Source of the DNA: AC-38 sp033856025
GTDB lineage: Bacteria; Actinomycetota; Thermoleophilia; Solirubrobacterales; Solirubrobacteraceae
Direction: 5' to 3'
DNA length: 64,000 bases
NCBI GenBank assembly: GCA_033856025.1
Contig: JAWVFQ010000037.1
Coordinates: forward strand, 62,001 to 126,000
Numbering within the stretch: position 1 is the first letter of the stretch; each line of letters begins with the position of its first letter. Shown here piece by piece: positions 16,383-22,464 of the stretch. Under the pieces are notes generated by a model, which was not told where the DNA came from, did no database searches, and was given only the letters and a program-made list of their open reading frames with translations. The translations under genes and the position numbers were made by a program.

Positions 16383-17087
16383 CTACTCGCTCTCGTCCCC
16401 GCCGGAGTCGCCGCCGCCCTCGCCGCCGGCGTCCTCGCCCTCGGCGGGGGCCTCGCCCTCGATGGGCTCGCCGTCCTCGCCCACGAGCTCGGTCTCCTCC
16501 TCGAGCTCGGGCTCCTCCTCCACGCGCGGGGGCGAGAGGGAGGCGACGACGGTCTCCTCGGGGTCGTCGAGGAAGGTGACGCCCGCGGGCGCCGCGACGC
16601 TGGACAGCAGCAGCGTGTCGTTGATCTCCATCCCGGACACGTCGTGCTGGATGAAGTCCGGGATCGCCGTGGGCAGCGCCTCGATGTTGATGTCGCGGGT
16701 GACCTGCTCGAGGACGCCGCCCTCCTTGACGCCGGGGGCGTCCTCGGCGCCGATCAGGTCGATGTAGGTGGTGGCCTGGATCGGGCGGTCCAGGCGGACG
16801 CGCAGCAGGTCGATGTGCAGCAGCGTGCCGGTGACCGGGTGGCGCTGCTCCTCCTTGACCACCACGGGCTGGCCCGTGCCGCCGTCCACGGCGAGGTCGA
16901 TCACCGCGCCGCCATGGGCCAGCGCGTTGCGCAGCTCGCGCGCGTCGACCTGGAAGGCCACGCAGTCGCCGTCGCCGCCGTAGACGACGCCGGGGACGAA
17001 CCCCTCACGGCGCAGCCGGCGCGTGGCGCGAGAATGGCCGACCTCGCGGGACGCGGCGGCCAGGGCTGTGGTGTCGGTCGCGGCCAT
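16383..17087 (-). CDS. rplY: 50S ribosomal protein bL25, CTC form with long acidic tail
   Basis: bL25 binds 5S rRNA; the longer CTC form carries a second beta domain. The 234-residue sequence has the N-terminal 5S-binding domain (SRATRRLRREGFVPGVVYGG) and HPVTGTLLHIDLLRV, then the TL5/CTC C-terminal domain (ALPTAIPDFIQHDVSGMEINDTLLLSSV). It ends in a very acidic, Gly-rich tail from about residue 185. The ATG at 17087 lies 12 bases after a TAGCAT box. In related actinobacteria rplY directly follows prs; here about 5.4 kb separates them. Confidence 0.95.
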   Translation of the reverse strand: MAATDTTALAAASREVGHSRATRRLRREGFVPGVVYGGDGDCVAFQVDARELRNALAHGGAVIDLAVDGGTGQPVVVKEEQRHPVTGTLLHIDLLRVRLDRPIQATTYIDLIGAEDAPGVKEGGVLEQVTRDINIEALPTAIPDFIQHDVSGMEINDTLLLSSVAAPAGVTFLDDPEETVVASLSPPRVEEEPELEEETELVGEDGEPIEGEAPAEGEDAGGEGGGDSGGDESE

Positions 17088-17099
17088 GAGCGACCGGGC

Positions 17100-17105
17100 A
17101 TGCTA
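17100..17105 (-). promoter_or_regulatory. -10 box TAGCAT, near-leaderless
   Basis: TAGCAT ends 12 bases before the rplY ATG at 17087. Confidence 0.45.
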
Positions 17106-17125
17106 GCGGACGTTCCCGGGCGCGC

Positions 17126-17131
17126 TACCCT
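17126..17131 (+). promoter_or_regulatory. -10 box TACCCT, near-leaderless
   Basis: TACCCT ends 6 bases before the ATG at 17138. Confidence 0.4.
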
Positions 17132-17137
17132 GCGCGG

Positions 17138-17467
17138 ATGGCCCGCGACGCCCAGCTGGTCGCCCTGTTCGTCGGCCTCCACCTGGTCGGGATCGGCGTG
17201 ATCGCGGCGCTCCTGGTGATGTTCCTGCGCTCCGAGACGACGCGCGGCTGGTCGCCCCCCGAGGAGGACGAGGGCGGCGGAGGAGGCGGCAGCGACCGGC
17301 TCCCCCCGCGCGCGCCCGACGGCCCCGGCGACGGCGGCCTCCCCCTCCCCCCCGACGCCGCACCCGCCCGCTTCCGGCTGCGCGACGAGCGCCGCCTGGC
17401 CGACCTGCTCCCACCCCGCGACCGGCGCCCCTCCCGCGAGCCCGGCCGCGTCCCGGTCCCCCGCTAG
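17138..17467 (+). CDS. Small membrane-anchored protein with Pro/Arg-rich tail, unknown
   Basis: The 109-residue protein has one N-terminal membrane helix (about residues 7-29, LVALFVGLHLVGIGVIAALLVMF) and then a low-complexity tail rich in Pro, Gly, Asp and Arg. I do not recognise a family. Its TAG stop falls in the CTAG at 17464-17467, shared with the stop of the convergent gene. Confidence 0.6.
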   Translation: MARDAQLVALFVGLHLVGIGVIAALLVMFLRSETTRGWSPPEEDEGGGGGGSDRLPPRAPDGPGDGGLPLPPDAAPARFRLRDERRLADLLPPRDRRPSREPGRVPVPR

Positions 17468-17817
17468 CTCGGGCAGTCCGCCTCGCGGCCGATGGGGCGC
17501 GAGACGCTGAGCGTGTGGACGCCGTAGCCGCTGAACGGGTCGTCGGTTCGGCGCACGCGGACGCACTGGACGACGGGCAGGCGCGAGCCGGCCCGCCAGG
17601 CGATCCGCGCGGTCTCGGTGCGGCCGCCGATCGCGAAGCCGCCCACGCCCTCGACGCGCAGGATCCGGACGGTGCCGCCCCGGGTCGCGGCGCGCTGATG
17701 CTTGATCGCGTCGACGGCGTGGGTGCGCGCGGTGCTGCCCGCCCCGATCACGCGGGCCACCAGGGCGCTGAGCGCCAGGAACGCGACGACGGCCGCTCCG
17801 ATGGCCGCCGTCCTCAC
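17464..17817 (-). CDS. Small membrane-anchored protein, unknown
   Basis: The 117-residue product begins VRTAAIGAAVVAFLALSALVARVIGAG, a single signal anchor. The outside part contains GGTVRILRVEGVGGFAIGGR and VVQCVRVRRTDDPFSGYGVHTLSVSRPIG, with two cysteines (near 90 and 115) that could pair. The GTG at 17817 overlaps the stop of the upstream gene as GTGA, so the two are coupled. The family is not recognised. Confidence 0.65.
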   Translation of the reverse strand: MRTAAIGAAVVAFLALSALVARVIGAGSTARTHAVDAIKHQRAATRGGTVRILRVEGVGGFAIGGRTETARIAWRAGSRLPVVQCVRVRRTDDPFSGYGVHTLSVSRPIGREADCPS

Positions 17818-18527
17818 GCGAGAGGCTGGGCCCCGTCGTCCCCGTTGAGCTCGAGGAAGCGCTCGACCGACGCCTCCTGGTGCTCGAGGCGCTCGGCCAG
17901 GCCGTGGGCGTGGTCGGCCGCGGCGGCCAGGAAGTCGGTCAGGCACCGCTCGGGGTCGTCGGGGAGCGGATAGACGCGCGCCACCTCCGACTGGACGCAG
18001 GCGATCCCCAGCGGCGGGCGGCCCTCGGCCAGCGTGCGCGGGCCGCACACCGGCGCGACGACCAGCCGGCGCTCCGGCGCCACCAGCGCCACGGGCAGCA
18101 GGCGGGGCGCCGGCATCTCCACGCCGAGGGTGACGGACCGATCGACCTCGACCTCGCCCTCCGCCATCTCCTCCAGCGGCTCGGCCCACACGCTGAGCAC
18201 CGTCTCGGCCCCGACCATCGCGTCGCGCAGGGCGCGCGCCTGCTCGGCGTACAGGAGCTCGGCCTCGTCGCGGTCATCCGCGTCGGCCAGGTCCAGGTCG
18301 CACGGGACGCGCAGCAGCTCGTCGGCGCGCACCGCCGCCCCGGCCCCGCGGACGCCGGGCGTCACGTAGGTCTGTAGCGTGGCCAGATCGCGCCGCCCGT
18401 GGAAGATCACCGTCACCGAGTCCGACACCGGGAGCCCTCGCACCTTCAGGGCCACCGCGGCGGCCTCGTCGTCGTCCGTCAGGGCACGCCTGAGCAGGTC
18501 GTCGTCGGGGTTCGGTGTAGCGTCCAT
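17814..18527 (-). CDS. Unknown protein, 237 residues, soluble
   Basis: The protein starts MDATPNPDDDLLRRALTDDDE and is acidic throughout, with no membrane segment or known catalytic motif that I can see. Segments such as VRADELLRVPCDLDLADADDRDEAELLYAEQARALRDAMVGAETVLSVW and RRLVVAPVCGPRTLAEGRPPLGIACVQSEVARVYPLPDDPERCL look well folded. I give no function. The ATG at 18527 was chosen because the upstream extension is short and low quality. It is translationally coupled to the next membrane protein and divergent from the DUF4235 gene. Confidence 0.6.
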   Translation of the reverse strand: MDATPNPDDDLLRRALTDDDEAAAVALKVRGLPVSDSVTVIFHGRRDLATLQTYVTPGVRGAGAAVRADELLRVPCDLDLADADDRDEAELLYAEQARALRDAMVGAETVLSVWAEPLEEMAEGEVEVDRSVTLGVEMPAPRLLPVALVAPERRLVVAPVCGPRTLAEGRPPLGIACVQSEVARVYPLPDDPERCLTDFLAAAADHAHGLAERLEHQEASVERFLELNGDDGAQPLA

Positions 18528-18550
18528 CCGGTCGTGGTAGATGATGCCGG

Positions 18551-18826
18551 ATGACCCTGATATACAAGCCAATCGCGATAGTTCTGGGGCTCGTTGCGGG
18601 GTTTATCTCGCGCAAGATCTTCGATCAGGTGTGGGGACTCATCGACGACGAGGAGCCTCCGAAGCCCAACACGCAGCGCACCACGTGGCCCAAGGTGCTG
18701 GCCGCCGCGGCCGTGGAGGGCGTCACGTTCAAGGTCACCCGGGCCGCCGTCGAGCGGGCGGGGGCCAAGGGATTCGCCGGGATGACCGGCGCCTGGCCGG
18801 GCGAGAAGGAGCCCGAGCCGGAGTAG
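18551..18826 (+). CDS. DUF4235 membrane protein
   Basis: The 91-residue sequence matches DUF4235, small actinobacterial proteins of unknown role: KPIAIVLGLVAGFISRKIFDQVWGLIDDEEPPKP followed by WPKVLAAAAVEGVTFKVTRAAVERAGAKGFAGMTG. It has one or two weak membrane helices and an acidic tail. The start is ATG 18551, 23 bases from the divergent ATG at 18527. Confidence 0.8.
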   Translation: MTLIYKPIAIVLGLVAGFISRKIFDQVWGLIDDEEPPKPNTQRTTWPKVLAAAAVEGVTFKVTRAAVERAGAKGFAGMTGAWPGEKEPEPE

Positions 18827-18830
18827 CCGG

Positions 18831-19133
18831 CTAGCCGGCGCCGGCGCCGCCGCCGCCGCGCAGGACGAAGCCGCGCTGGGCCAGGTCGGCCAGGGCGTCC
18901 TCGAAGGCGCCGAAGTCCTGCGCCAGCAGCCGCTCGACCGGGCGCCCGTGCGGCCCGGCCGCCCGGACCCAGCGCCGCAGGACCGCCGGGGCCGCGTGCT
19001 CCTGGGCCTCGGCCAGCAGGTCGAGCAGGATCCCCAGATCGGGCCGGTGGTCGAGCTGGCCGCTGAGCAGGCTCAGCGGGTCCACGCCCAGCGTCGCGCA
19101 CAGCTCGTCCTCGGTCAGGCCGAGGAGGTCCAT
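18831..19133 (-). CDS. Unknown small helical protein
   Basis: The 100-residue product (MDLLGLTEDELCATLGVDPLSLLSGQLDHRPDLGILLDLLAEAQE...) looks fully helical. It ends in a Gly-rich tail (FVLRGGGGAGAG). The N-terminal ELCATLGVDPLSLLSG part resembles a small helix-turn-helix, but I cannot name it. It converges on the DUF4235 gene with a 4-base gap. Confidence 0.6.
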   Translation of the reverse strand: MDLLGLTEDELCATLGVDPLSLLSGQLDHRPDLGILLDLLAEAQEHAAPAVLRRWVRAAGPHGRPVERLLAQDFGAFEDALADLAQRGFVLRGGGGAGAG

Positions 19134-19435
19134 GAGCGTCGCGGCGTCGCGGCTCAGAAGAGCTGGTTGCCGAGGACGCGGGCCATGCCGCCAAGGTAGC
19201 CGATGGACACCGCGTCCTCGGTGGTTGTGAACACCGTGTCCCAGGCCGTTGCGGTGGTTCCCGCGGCGCTGGTGCCACTCGCGTCCTTAACGGGAATGGA
19301 CCAACGTATGGCGTCGCCCCCCGTACCGCCTCCGCCGACTGCCCGCTCGCCTGGACGAGGCCGAGGCCGCGGGGCTGCTCGACGCCTACCTAGATCCTGA
19401 TGTCGTCTACGCGGCTGCGGGATACTGGGCGGGCG
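19134..19435. other. About 300 bases without a callable gene; possible coding remnant on the minus strand
   Basis: No convincing complete gene is seen. On the minus strand the frame ending in TGA at 19154 reads in clean, G/C-ending codons for about 45 codons (WSIPVKDASGTSAAG, then DAVSIGYLGGMARVLGNQLF) but has no start or plausible upstream part. It may be the 3' remnant of a gene cut off by the NTF2 array. A 65-codon plus-strand ORF at 19203 overlaps it and is less likely. The last 15 bases of the remnant match the 3' end of prs. Confidence 0.4.
19154..19168. repeat. 15-bp direct repeat matching the prs 3' end (left copy)
   Basis: The 15 bases TCAGAAGAGCTGGTT are identical to 22450-22464. 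On the minus strand both copies code for NQLF plus a TGA stop. The pair flanks the NTF2 array and its spacer, 3.3 kb apart. One 15-base match is expected by chance somewhere in a 64-kb window, so position is the only reason for interest. Confidence 0.4.
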
Positions 19436-19834
19436 ATGTCGCGGGAGAACGTGGAGATCGTCCAGCGCGGCTGGGATGCGTACGAGAGCGGTGATTTGTC
19501 TGGTGCTCTTGCCGACCTCAGCCCCGACATGGTCACGTACGTATCGCCGCTCCTTCCCGTCGGCGGTACGTATCACGGACCCGAGGGGCTGCTGCAACTG
19601 ACTCTCGACTGGGCCGAGGGCTTCGACGAGTTGAACGTCAGCGCGGAGGAGCTCATCGAGGCCGGAGACCAGGTCGTAGTCCGCACCCTGCACCGATCTC
19701 GCGGCGCCGAGAGCGGCGCACCGGTCGAAACGGACGTCTGGTACGTCTTCACCCTCCGCGCGGGAAAGACGGTGCGGATCGACGTGTTCAACGACAGGAA
19801 CGAAGCTCTCGAAGCCGTGGGGCTGCGGGAGTAG
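19436..19834 (+). CDS. NTF2/SnoaL-like protein, array copy 1
   Basis: The 132-residue protein is of the NTF2-like (SnoaL) cone fold: MSRENVEIVQRGWDAYESGDLSGALADLSPDMVTYVSP, then YHGPEGLLQL, EELIEAGDQVVVRTLH and the tail EALEAVGLRE. Such domains bind small hydrophobic ligands or act as weak hydrolases and isomerases; no active site is clear. I chose the ATG at 19436, since MSRENVE is shared by all copies. The stop context GGGAGTAG forms a Shine-Dalgarno for the next gene, 3 bases on. Codon use is visibly less GC-biased than in the core genes. Confidence 0.85.
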   Translation: MSRENVEIVQRGWDAYESGDLSGALADLSPDMVTYVSPLLPVGGTYHGPEGLLQLTLDWAEGFDELNVSAEELIEAGDQVVVRTLHRSRGAESGAPVETDVWYVFTLRAGKTVRIDVFNDRNEALEAVGLRE

Positions 19835-19837
19835 GCG

Positions 19838-20236
19838 ATGTCGCGGGAGAACGTGGAGGCCGTCAGGCGGATGATCAAGGCGTTCAACGAGCGCAGCGCG
19901 GAGGGGATGATGGCCGAGTGTGATCCTGGCGTGGAGTTCAAGCCAGTGCTCGCAGGCGTGACCGACACTCCCTATCGCGGCCACGACGGAGTCCGCAAGT
20001 TCCTGGCCGCGACCGATGAGTCGTTCGAGCAGTTTGAGCTTCACTGCGAGCGCATCGAGGACCACGGGGACTTCGTGCTCGCGGTCAACGAGGCATTCGC
20101 GCGGGGGAAGGCCAGTGGCGTGGAGATCAGACGGCCCATCGTGCAGATCGCTGAGCTTCGACACGGGAAATGCGTGTGGTTTCAGAGCTTCCAAACATCC
20201 GCCGAGGCCCTCGAAGCCTTGGGGCTGCGGGAGTAG
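19838..20236 (+). CDS. NTF2/SnoaL-like protein, array copy 2
   Basis: This copy is also 132 residues (MSRENVEAVRRMIKAFNERSAEGMMAECDPGVEFKPVLAG...). The interior is very different from copy 1, but the head MSRENVE and tail EALEALGLRE are shared. DTPYRGHDGVRKFLAAT is the usual SnoaL segment between helix 2 and the sheet. It starts 3 bases after copy 1, with GGGAG as ribosome-binding site. The ligand is unknown. Confidence 0.85.
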   Translation: MSRENVEAVRRMIKAFNERSAEGMMAECDPGVEFKPVLAGVTDTPYRGHDGVRKFLAATDESFEQFELHCERIEDHGDFVLAVNEAFARGKASGVEIRRPIVQIAELRHGKCVWFQSFQTSAEALEALGLRE

Positions 20237-20238
20237 GG

Positions 20239-20637
20239 ATGGCGCAGGAAAACGTGGAGGTGGTGCGTCAGGTCTACGCGGGCTGGGAGCGTGGCGACTT
20301 CGCTGTGGGGACCGGGCTTTTCGACCACCACGCCGTGCTTGTGATCGATCCTGCGATTCCGGATGGTGGAATTTTCTTGGGCCAGGAGGGGATCAGGACG
20401 TACATGCTTCGCTTCCTGGACGCGTGGGAGTCCTTGACCATCGCGGCGAAATCTTTCCGGCCCGCCGGGGACAGCGTGTTCGTCGAAGTGCTGCAGGTGG
20501 GAACCGGCCAGGGAAGCGGCATCCCCGCCGAGCAGCGCTACTTTCAGCTCTGGACCTTCCGTGGTGACAAGGTCGTCAGGCTCGAAACGGTCCTGAGCCA
20601 GAGCGACGCCCTCGAAGCCGTGGGGTTGCGGGAGTAG
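20239..20637 (+). CDS. NTF2/SnoaL-like protein, array copy 3
   Basis: Again 132 residues: MAQENVEVVRQVYAGWERGDFAVGTGLFDHHAVLVIDPAIPDGG... with GQEGIRTYMLRFLDAW and the tail DALEAVGLRE. It is closest in layout to copy 5 (both have GDxxxGxxxxxxHAV). The start codon follows the copy 2 stop by 2 bases, and its head is slightly changed (ATGGCGCAGGAAAACGTGGA). Confidence 0.85.
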   Translation: MAQENVEVVRQVYAGWERGDFAVGTGLFDHHAVLVIDPAIPDGGIFLGQEGIRTYMLRFLDAWESLTIAAKSFRPAGDSVFVEVLQVGTGQGSGIPAEQRYFQLWTFRGDKVVRLETVLSQSDALEAVGLRE

Positions 20638-20641
20638 GGCG

Positions 20642-21000
20642 ATGTCGCGGGAGAACGTGGAGGTTGTTCGGCGAGCGTTTGAATTCTTCGGACGTGGCGA
20701 GGTGCCGTTCGAAGTGGCTGACCCAGAGATCCGTATCGACAACATTCCGGACTGGCCGATCCCCGGGCAGATGTCGTTCCGGATCTCCGGCTCCACTTGG
20801 AGGACGTGATCGACGTTGGCGACGAGCGGATAGTCGCCATCGTGCGAGCCGCCGCTGGACCGTCGTCGCAGGTGGGGCAGCTCATGGAACACACGCCATC
20901 CTGGGCTGTTGTCCATTGGGTGAGCAATGAGCTAATCGTTCGAACTGCCGGGTACCTGAGAAAGGCTGAGGCCCTCGAAGCCGTGGGGCGGCGGGAGTAG
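20642..21000 (+). pseudogene. NTF2/SnoaL-like array copy 4, frameshifted
   Basis: The head reads MSRENVEVVRRAFEFFGRGEVPFEVADPEIRIDNIPDWPIPGQ and then stops at 20807-20809 in its own frame. The rest (HLEDVIDVGDERIVAIVRAA... EALEAVGRRE) continues in a different frame to TAG at 20998-21000. Total length is 359 bases, not a multiple of three and about 40 short of its siblings. It therefore carries an internal deletion with a frameshift near 20770-20790, where the usual GxEGIRxFW segment is missing. Confidence 0.8.
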
Positions 21001-21003
21001 GCG

Positions 21004-21402
21004 ATGTCGCAGGAGAACGTGGAGATCATTCGGCGCGTCTTCGACGCATGGGCCGCGGGGGATTGGTCGATAGGCAACGAGTACCTCGAGGAGCACGCGG
21101 TTTGTGTCGTCAGCTCCGACTTCCCCGCCTTCGGCGCTTACTACGGAATCGACGGGATCAGGGCCTACTGGCGGGACTTCGTCGCACAGTGGGAGCAACT
21201 GACGTTCGAGGCGACGAGCCTGGAAGCGGTGGGCGACACCGTTCTCGCCGAGGCCACTCAGCACGCCAAGGGCAGGGCCAGCGGGGTCGAGGGGGACCTC
21301 TGCTACTTCATCCTCTTCACCTTCCGGGGAGGGAAGATCGTGCGGATGGAGTCCGTGATGAGCAGGGACGAGGCCCTCGAAGCCGTGGGGCTGCGGGAGT
21401 AG
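21004..21402 (+). CDS. NTF2/SnoaL-like protein, array copy 5
   Basis: A complete 132-residue copy: MSQENVEIIRRVFDAWAAGDWSIGNEYLEEHAVCVVSSDFPAFG, with YYGIDGIRAYWRDFVAQWEQ and the tail EALEAVGLRE. It follows the broken copy 4 by 3 bases and keeps the same ribosome-binding site. No catalytic residues can be assigned. Confidence 0.85.
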   Translation: MSQENVEIIRRVFDAWAAGDWSIGNEYLEEHAVCVVSSDFPAFGAYYGIDGIRAYWRDFVAQWEQLTFEATSLEAVGDTVLAEATQHAKGRASGVEGDLCYFILFTFRGGKIVRMESVMSRDEALEAVGLRE

Positions 21403-21480
21403 ACGATGTCGCGAGAGACCGTGGAGATCGCGGGCATGCGATACGCAGGGCTTTGCCCCGGCGCGGCCTGCATAAGCGAT

Positions 21481-21510
21481 ACTGGCCCGGCACAGCGCCG
21501 CCGGGCCAGT
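21481..21510. promoter_or_regulatory. Perfect 11-bp inverted repeat before the collagen-like gene
   Basis: ACTGGCCCGGC (21481-21491) pairs perfectly with GCCGGGCCAGT (21500-21510) around an 8-base loop. It lies 35 bases before the ATG at 21545, with no T-run after it, so it is not a normal terminator. It may be an mRNA leader structure, an operator, or a scar of the inserted segment. Confidence 0.5.
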
Positions 21511-21544
21511 GCCCGCGCGACGTCAACGATGGATCGGAGACGAG

Positions 21545-22246
21545 ATGCGCGACGCGATTCGGCAGCGGCTGACGTACGGGAACGTGATGGCGACGGTCGC
21601 GGTGTTCTTGGCTTTTGGCGGTGGCGCGTACGCGCTGAGTGGCGTGCCCGACAGCCGCGGCGTCTTCCACGGCTGCGCGGACTCGAGGACGGGCGCGTTG
21701 CGTGTGGTCAGGGGCACGACTTCCTGCCGGAGGGCCAGGACCGTCAGGCGCGGCGGGCGACTTGTTCGAATCCCCGGCGAGTCGGCCATCACTTGGAATC
21801 AGCGTGGCGTCAGCGGCACGGCCGGGCTGCAGGGGCTGCAGGGGATGCCGGGGCAGCCGGGGCAGCCGGGCCAAAACGGGTCCAGCGCGGCCAGCGCGAT
21901 GTTTGGCCGCTTCCACGTCACTGGCAGCACCACCGACTGCGGCCTGGTGTCCGGCACAACGACGAGTGACGATACCTGCACCCCCAGTTCCGGGCAGTTC
22001 ACTCCCGCCGCAGCGATGACGGGCCGCGACATGTCCGTTCACACGGACGGGGGCGCAGGTGCCGTGGTCACATTGCAGCTCAACGACACGGACACCGCGC
22101 TGACCTGCACCACCGACGCCAACGGCAGATGCCACGACACGACCCATACCGTCGCGATTCCCGCCGACAGCCACCTCAGGTTCTCGGCGAGCAATCCCAG
22201 CGGAGTCGGGCTCAACGTGCAGGTCGCGTGGCGGGGAACTGGCTAG
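21545..22246 (+). CDS. Membrane-anchored exported protein with short collagen-like Gly-X-Y run
   Basis: The 233-residue protein starts MRDAIRQRLTYGNVMATVAVFLAFGGGAYALSG. This is a signal-anchor type that I recall as frequent in Thermoleophilia, where many proteins share RLTYANVMATVAVFLALGG. A short Gly-X-Y stretch (about 8 triplets, GLQGLQGMPGQPGQPGQNG) sits near residues 100-123. A C-terminal all-beta-looking domain with Cys pairs follows (GSTTDCGLVSG...DDTCTPSSG; CTTDANGRCHDTTHTVAIP). The role is unknown, probably at the cell surface. The ATG follows GGAGACGAG, a fair Shine-Dalgarno. It lies inside the sixth NTF2 copy. Confidence 0.75.
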   Translation: MRDAIRQRLTYGNVMATVAVFLAFGGGAYALSGVPDSRGVFHGCADSRTGALRVVRGTTSCRRARTVRRGGRLVRIPGESAITWNQRGVSGTAGLQGLQGMPGQPGQPGQNGSSAASAMFGRFHVTGSTTDCGLVSGTTTSDDTCTPSSGQFTPAAAMTGRDMSVHTDGGAGAVVTLQLNDTDTALTCTTDANGRCHDTTHTVAIPADSHLRFSASNPSGVGLNVQVAWRGTG

Positions 22247-22343
22247 CTGGTCTCTCGCGACCCGATTGATCACCCCCTCGAGCTAGACAAGGGCCTCAAA
22301 ACCCCTCGAAGCCGTGGGGCTGCGGGAGTAGGCGCGGATTGCC

Positions 22344-22368
22344 GGAAATCGCCCCCGGCTTTGGGGCG
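22344..22368 (-). terminator. Possible terminator for prs
   Basis: On the minus strand CGCCCC and GGGGCG (22350-22368) form a 6-bp stem with a 7-base loop, followed by ATTT. It lies about 80 bases after the prs stop. The rest of 22369-22449 shows nothing else. Confidence 0.35.
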
Positions 22369-22449
22369 CTCAAACCGACGCCAACGGGACCGGGCTGTCG
22401 CGCAGGGTGTCGCGCGCACCCCGCGCGGCCCGTAGTTACCGGGGTCTGT

Positions 22450-22464
22450 TCAGAAGAGCTGGTT
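22450..22464. repeat. 15-bp direct repeat within the prs 3' end (right copy)
   Basis: TCAGAAGAGCTGGTT is the reverse complement of the last four codons and stop of prs, and is identical to 19154-19168. If the array arrived by site-specific integration, the end of prs would be the target. Confidence 0.4.

Larger units (their letters stand above)
19808..22331 (+). repeat. Head-tail junction repeats of the NTF2 array
   Basis: A conserved ~50-base block joins neighbouring copies. It comprises the tail CTCGAAGCCGTGGGGCTGCG, then GGAGTAGGCG, then the head ATGTCGCGGGAGAACGTGGA. Copies lie at 19808-19858, 20210-20259, 20611-20662, 20974-21024 and 21376-21426. A lone head lies at 19434-19457 and a lone tail at 22305-22331. 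The junctions are nearly identical, while the gene interiors differ widely. The tail carries GGGAG six bases before the next ATG, so it doubles as a ribosome-binding site. Confidence 0.9.
21406..22331 (+). pseudogene. NTF2/SnoaL-like array copy 6, split by an insertion
   Basis: The head survives as MSRETVEI (21406-21429) and the tail as LEAVGLRE plus TAG (22305-22331). Between them lie about 875 bases unrelated to the NTF2 family, holding a complete secreted-type gene (21545-22246). The simplest reading is insertion or replacement inside a sixth copy. No terminal inverted repeats, transposase or target-site duplication are visible at the edges. Confidence 0.7.

Noticed and set aside
19203..19400. 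65-codon plus-strand ORF before the NTF2 array
   Set aside because: It has no recognisable product, overlaps a better minus-strand remnant and ends in Arg/Gly-rich shadow-like sequence.
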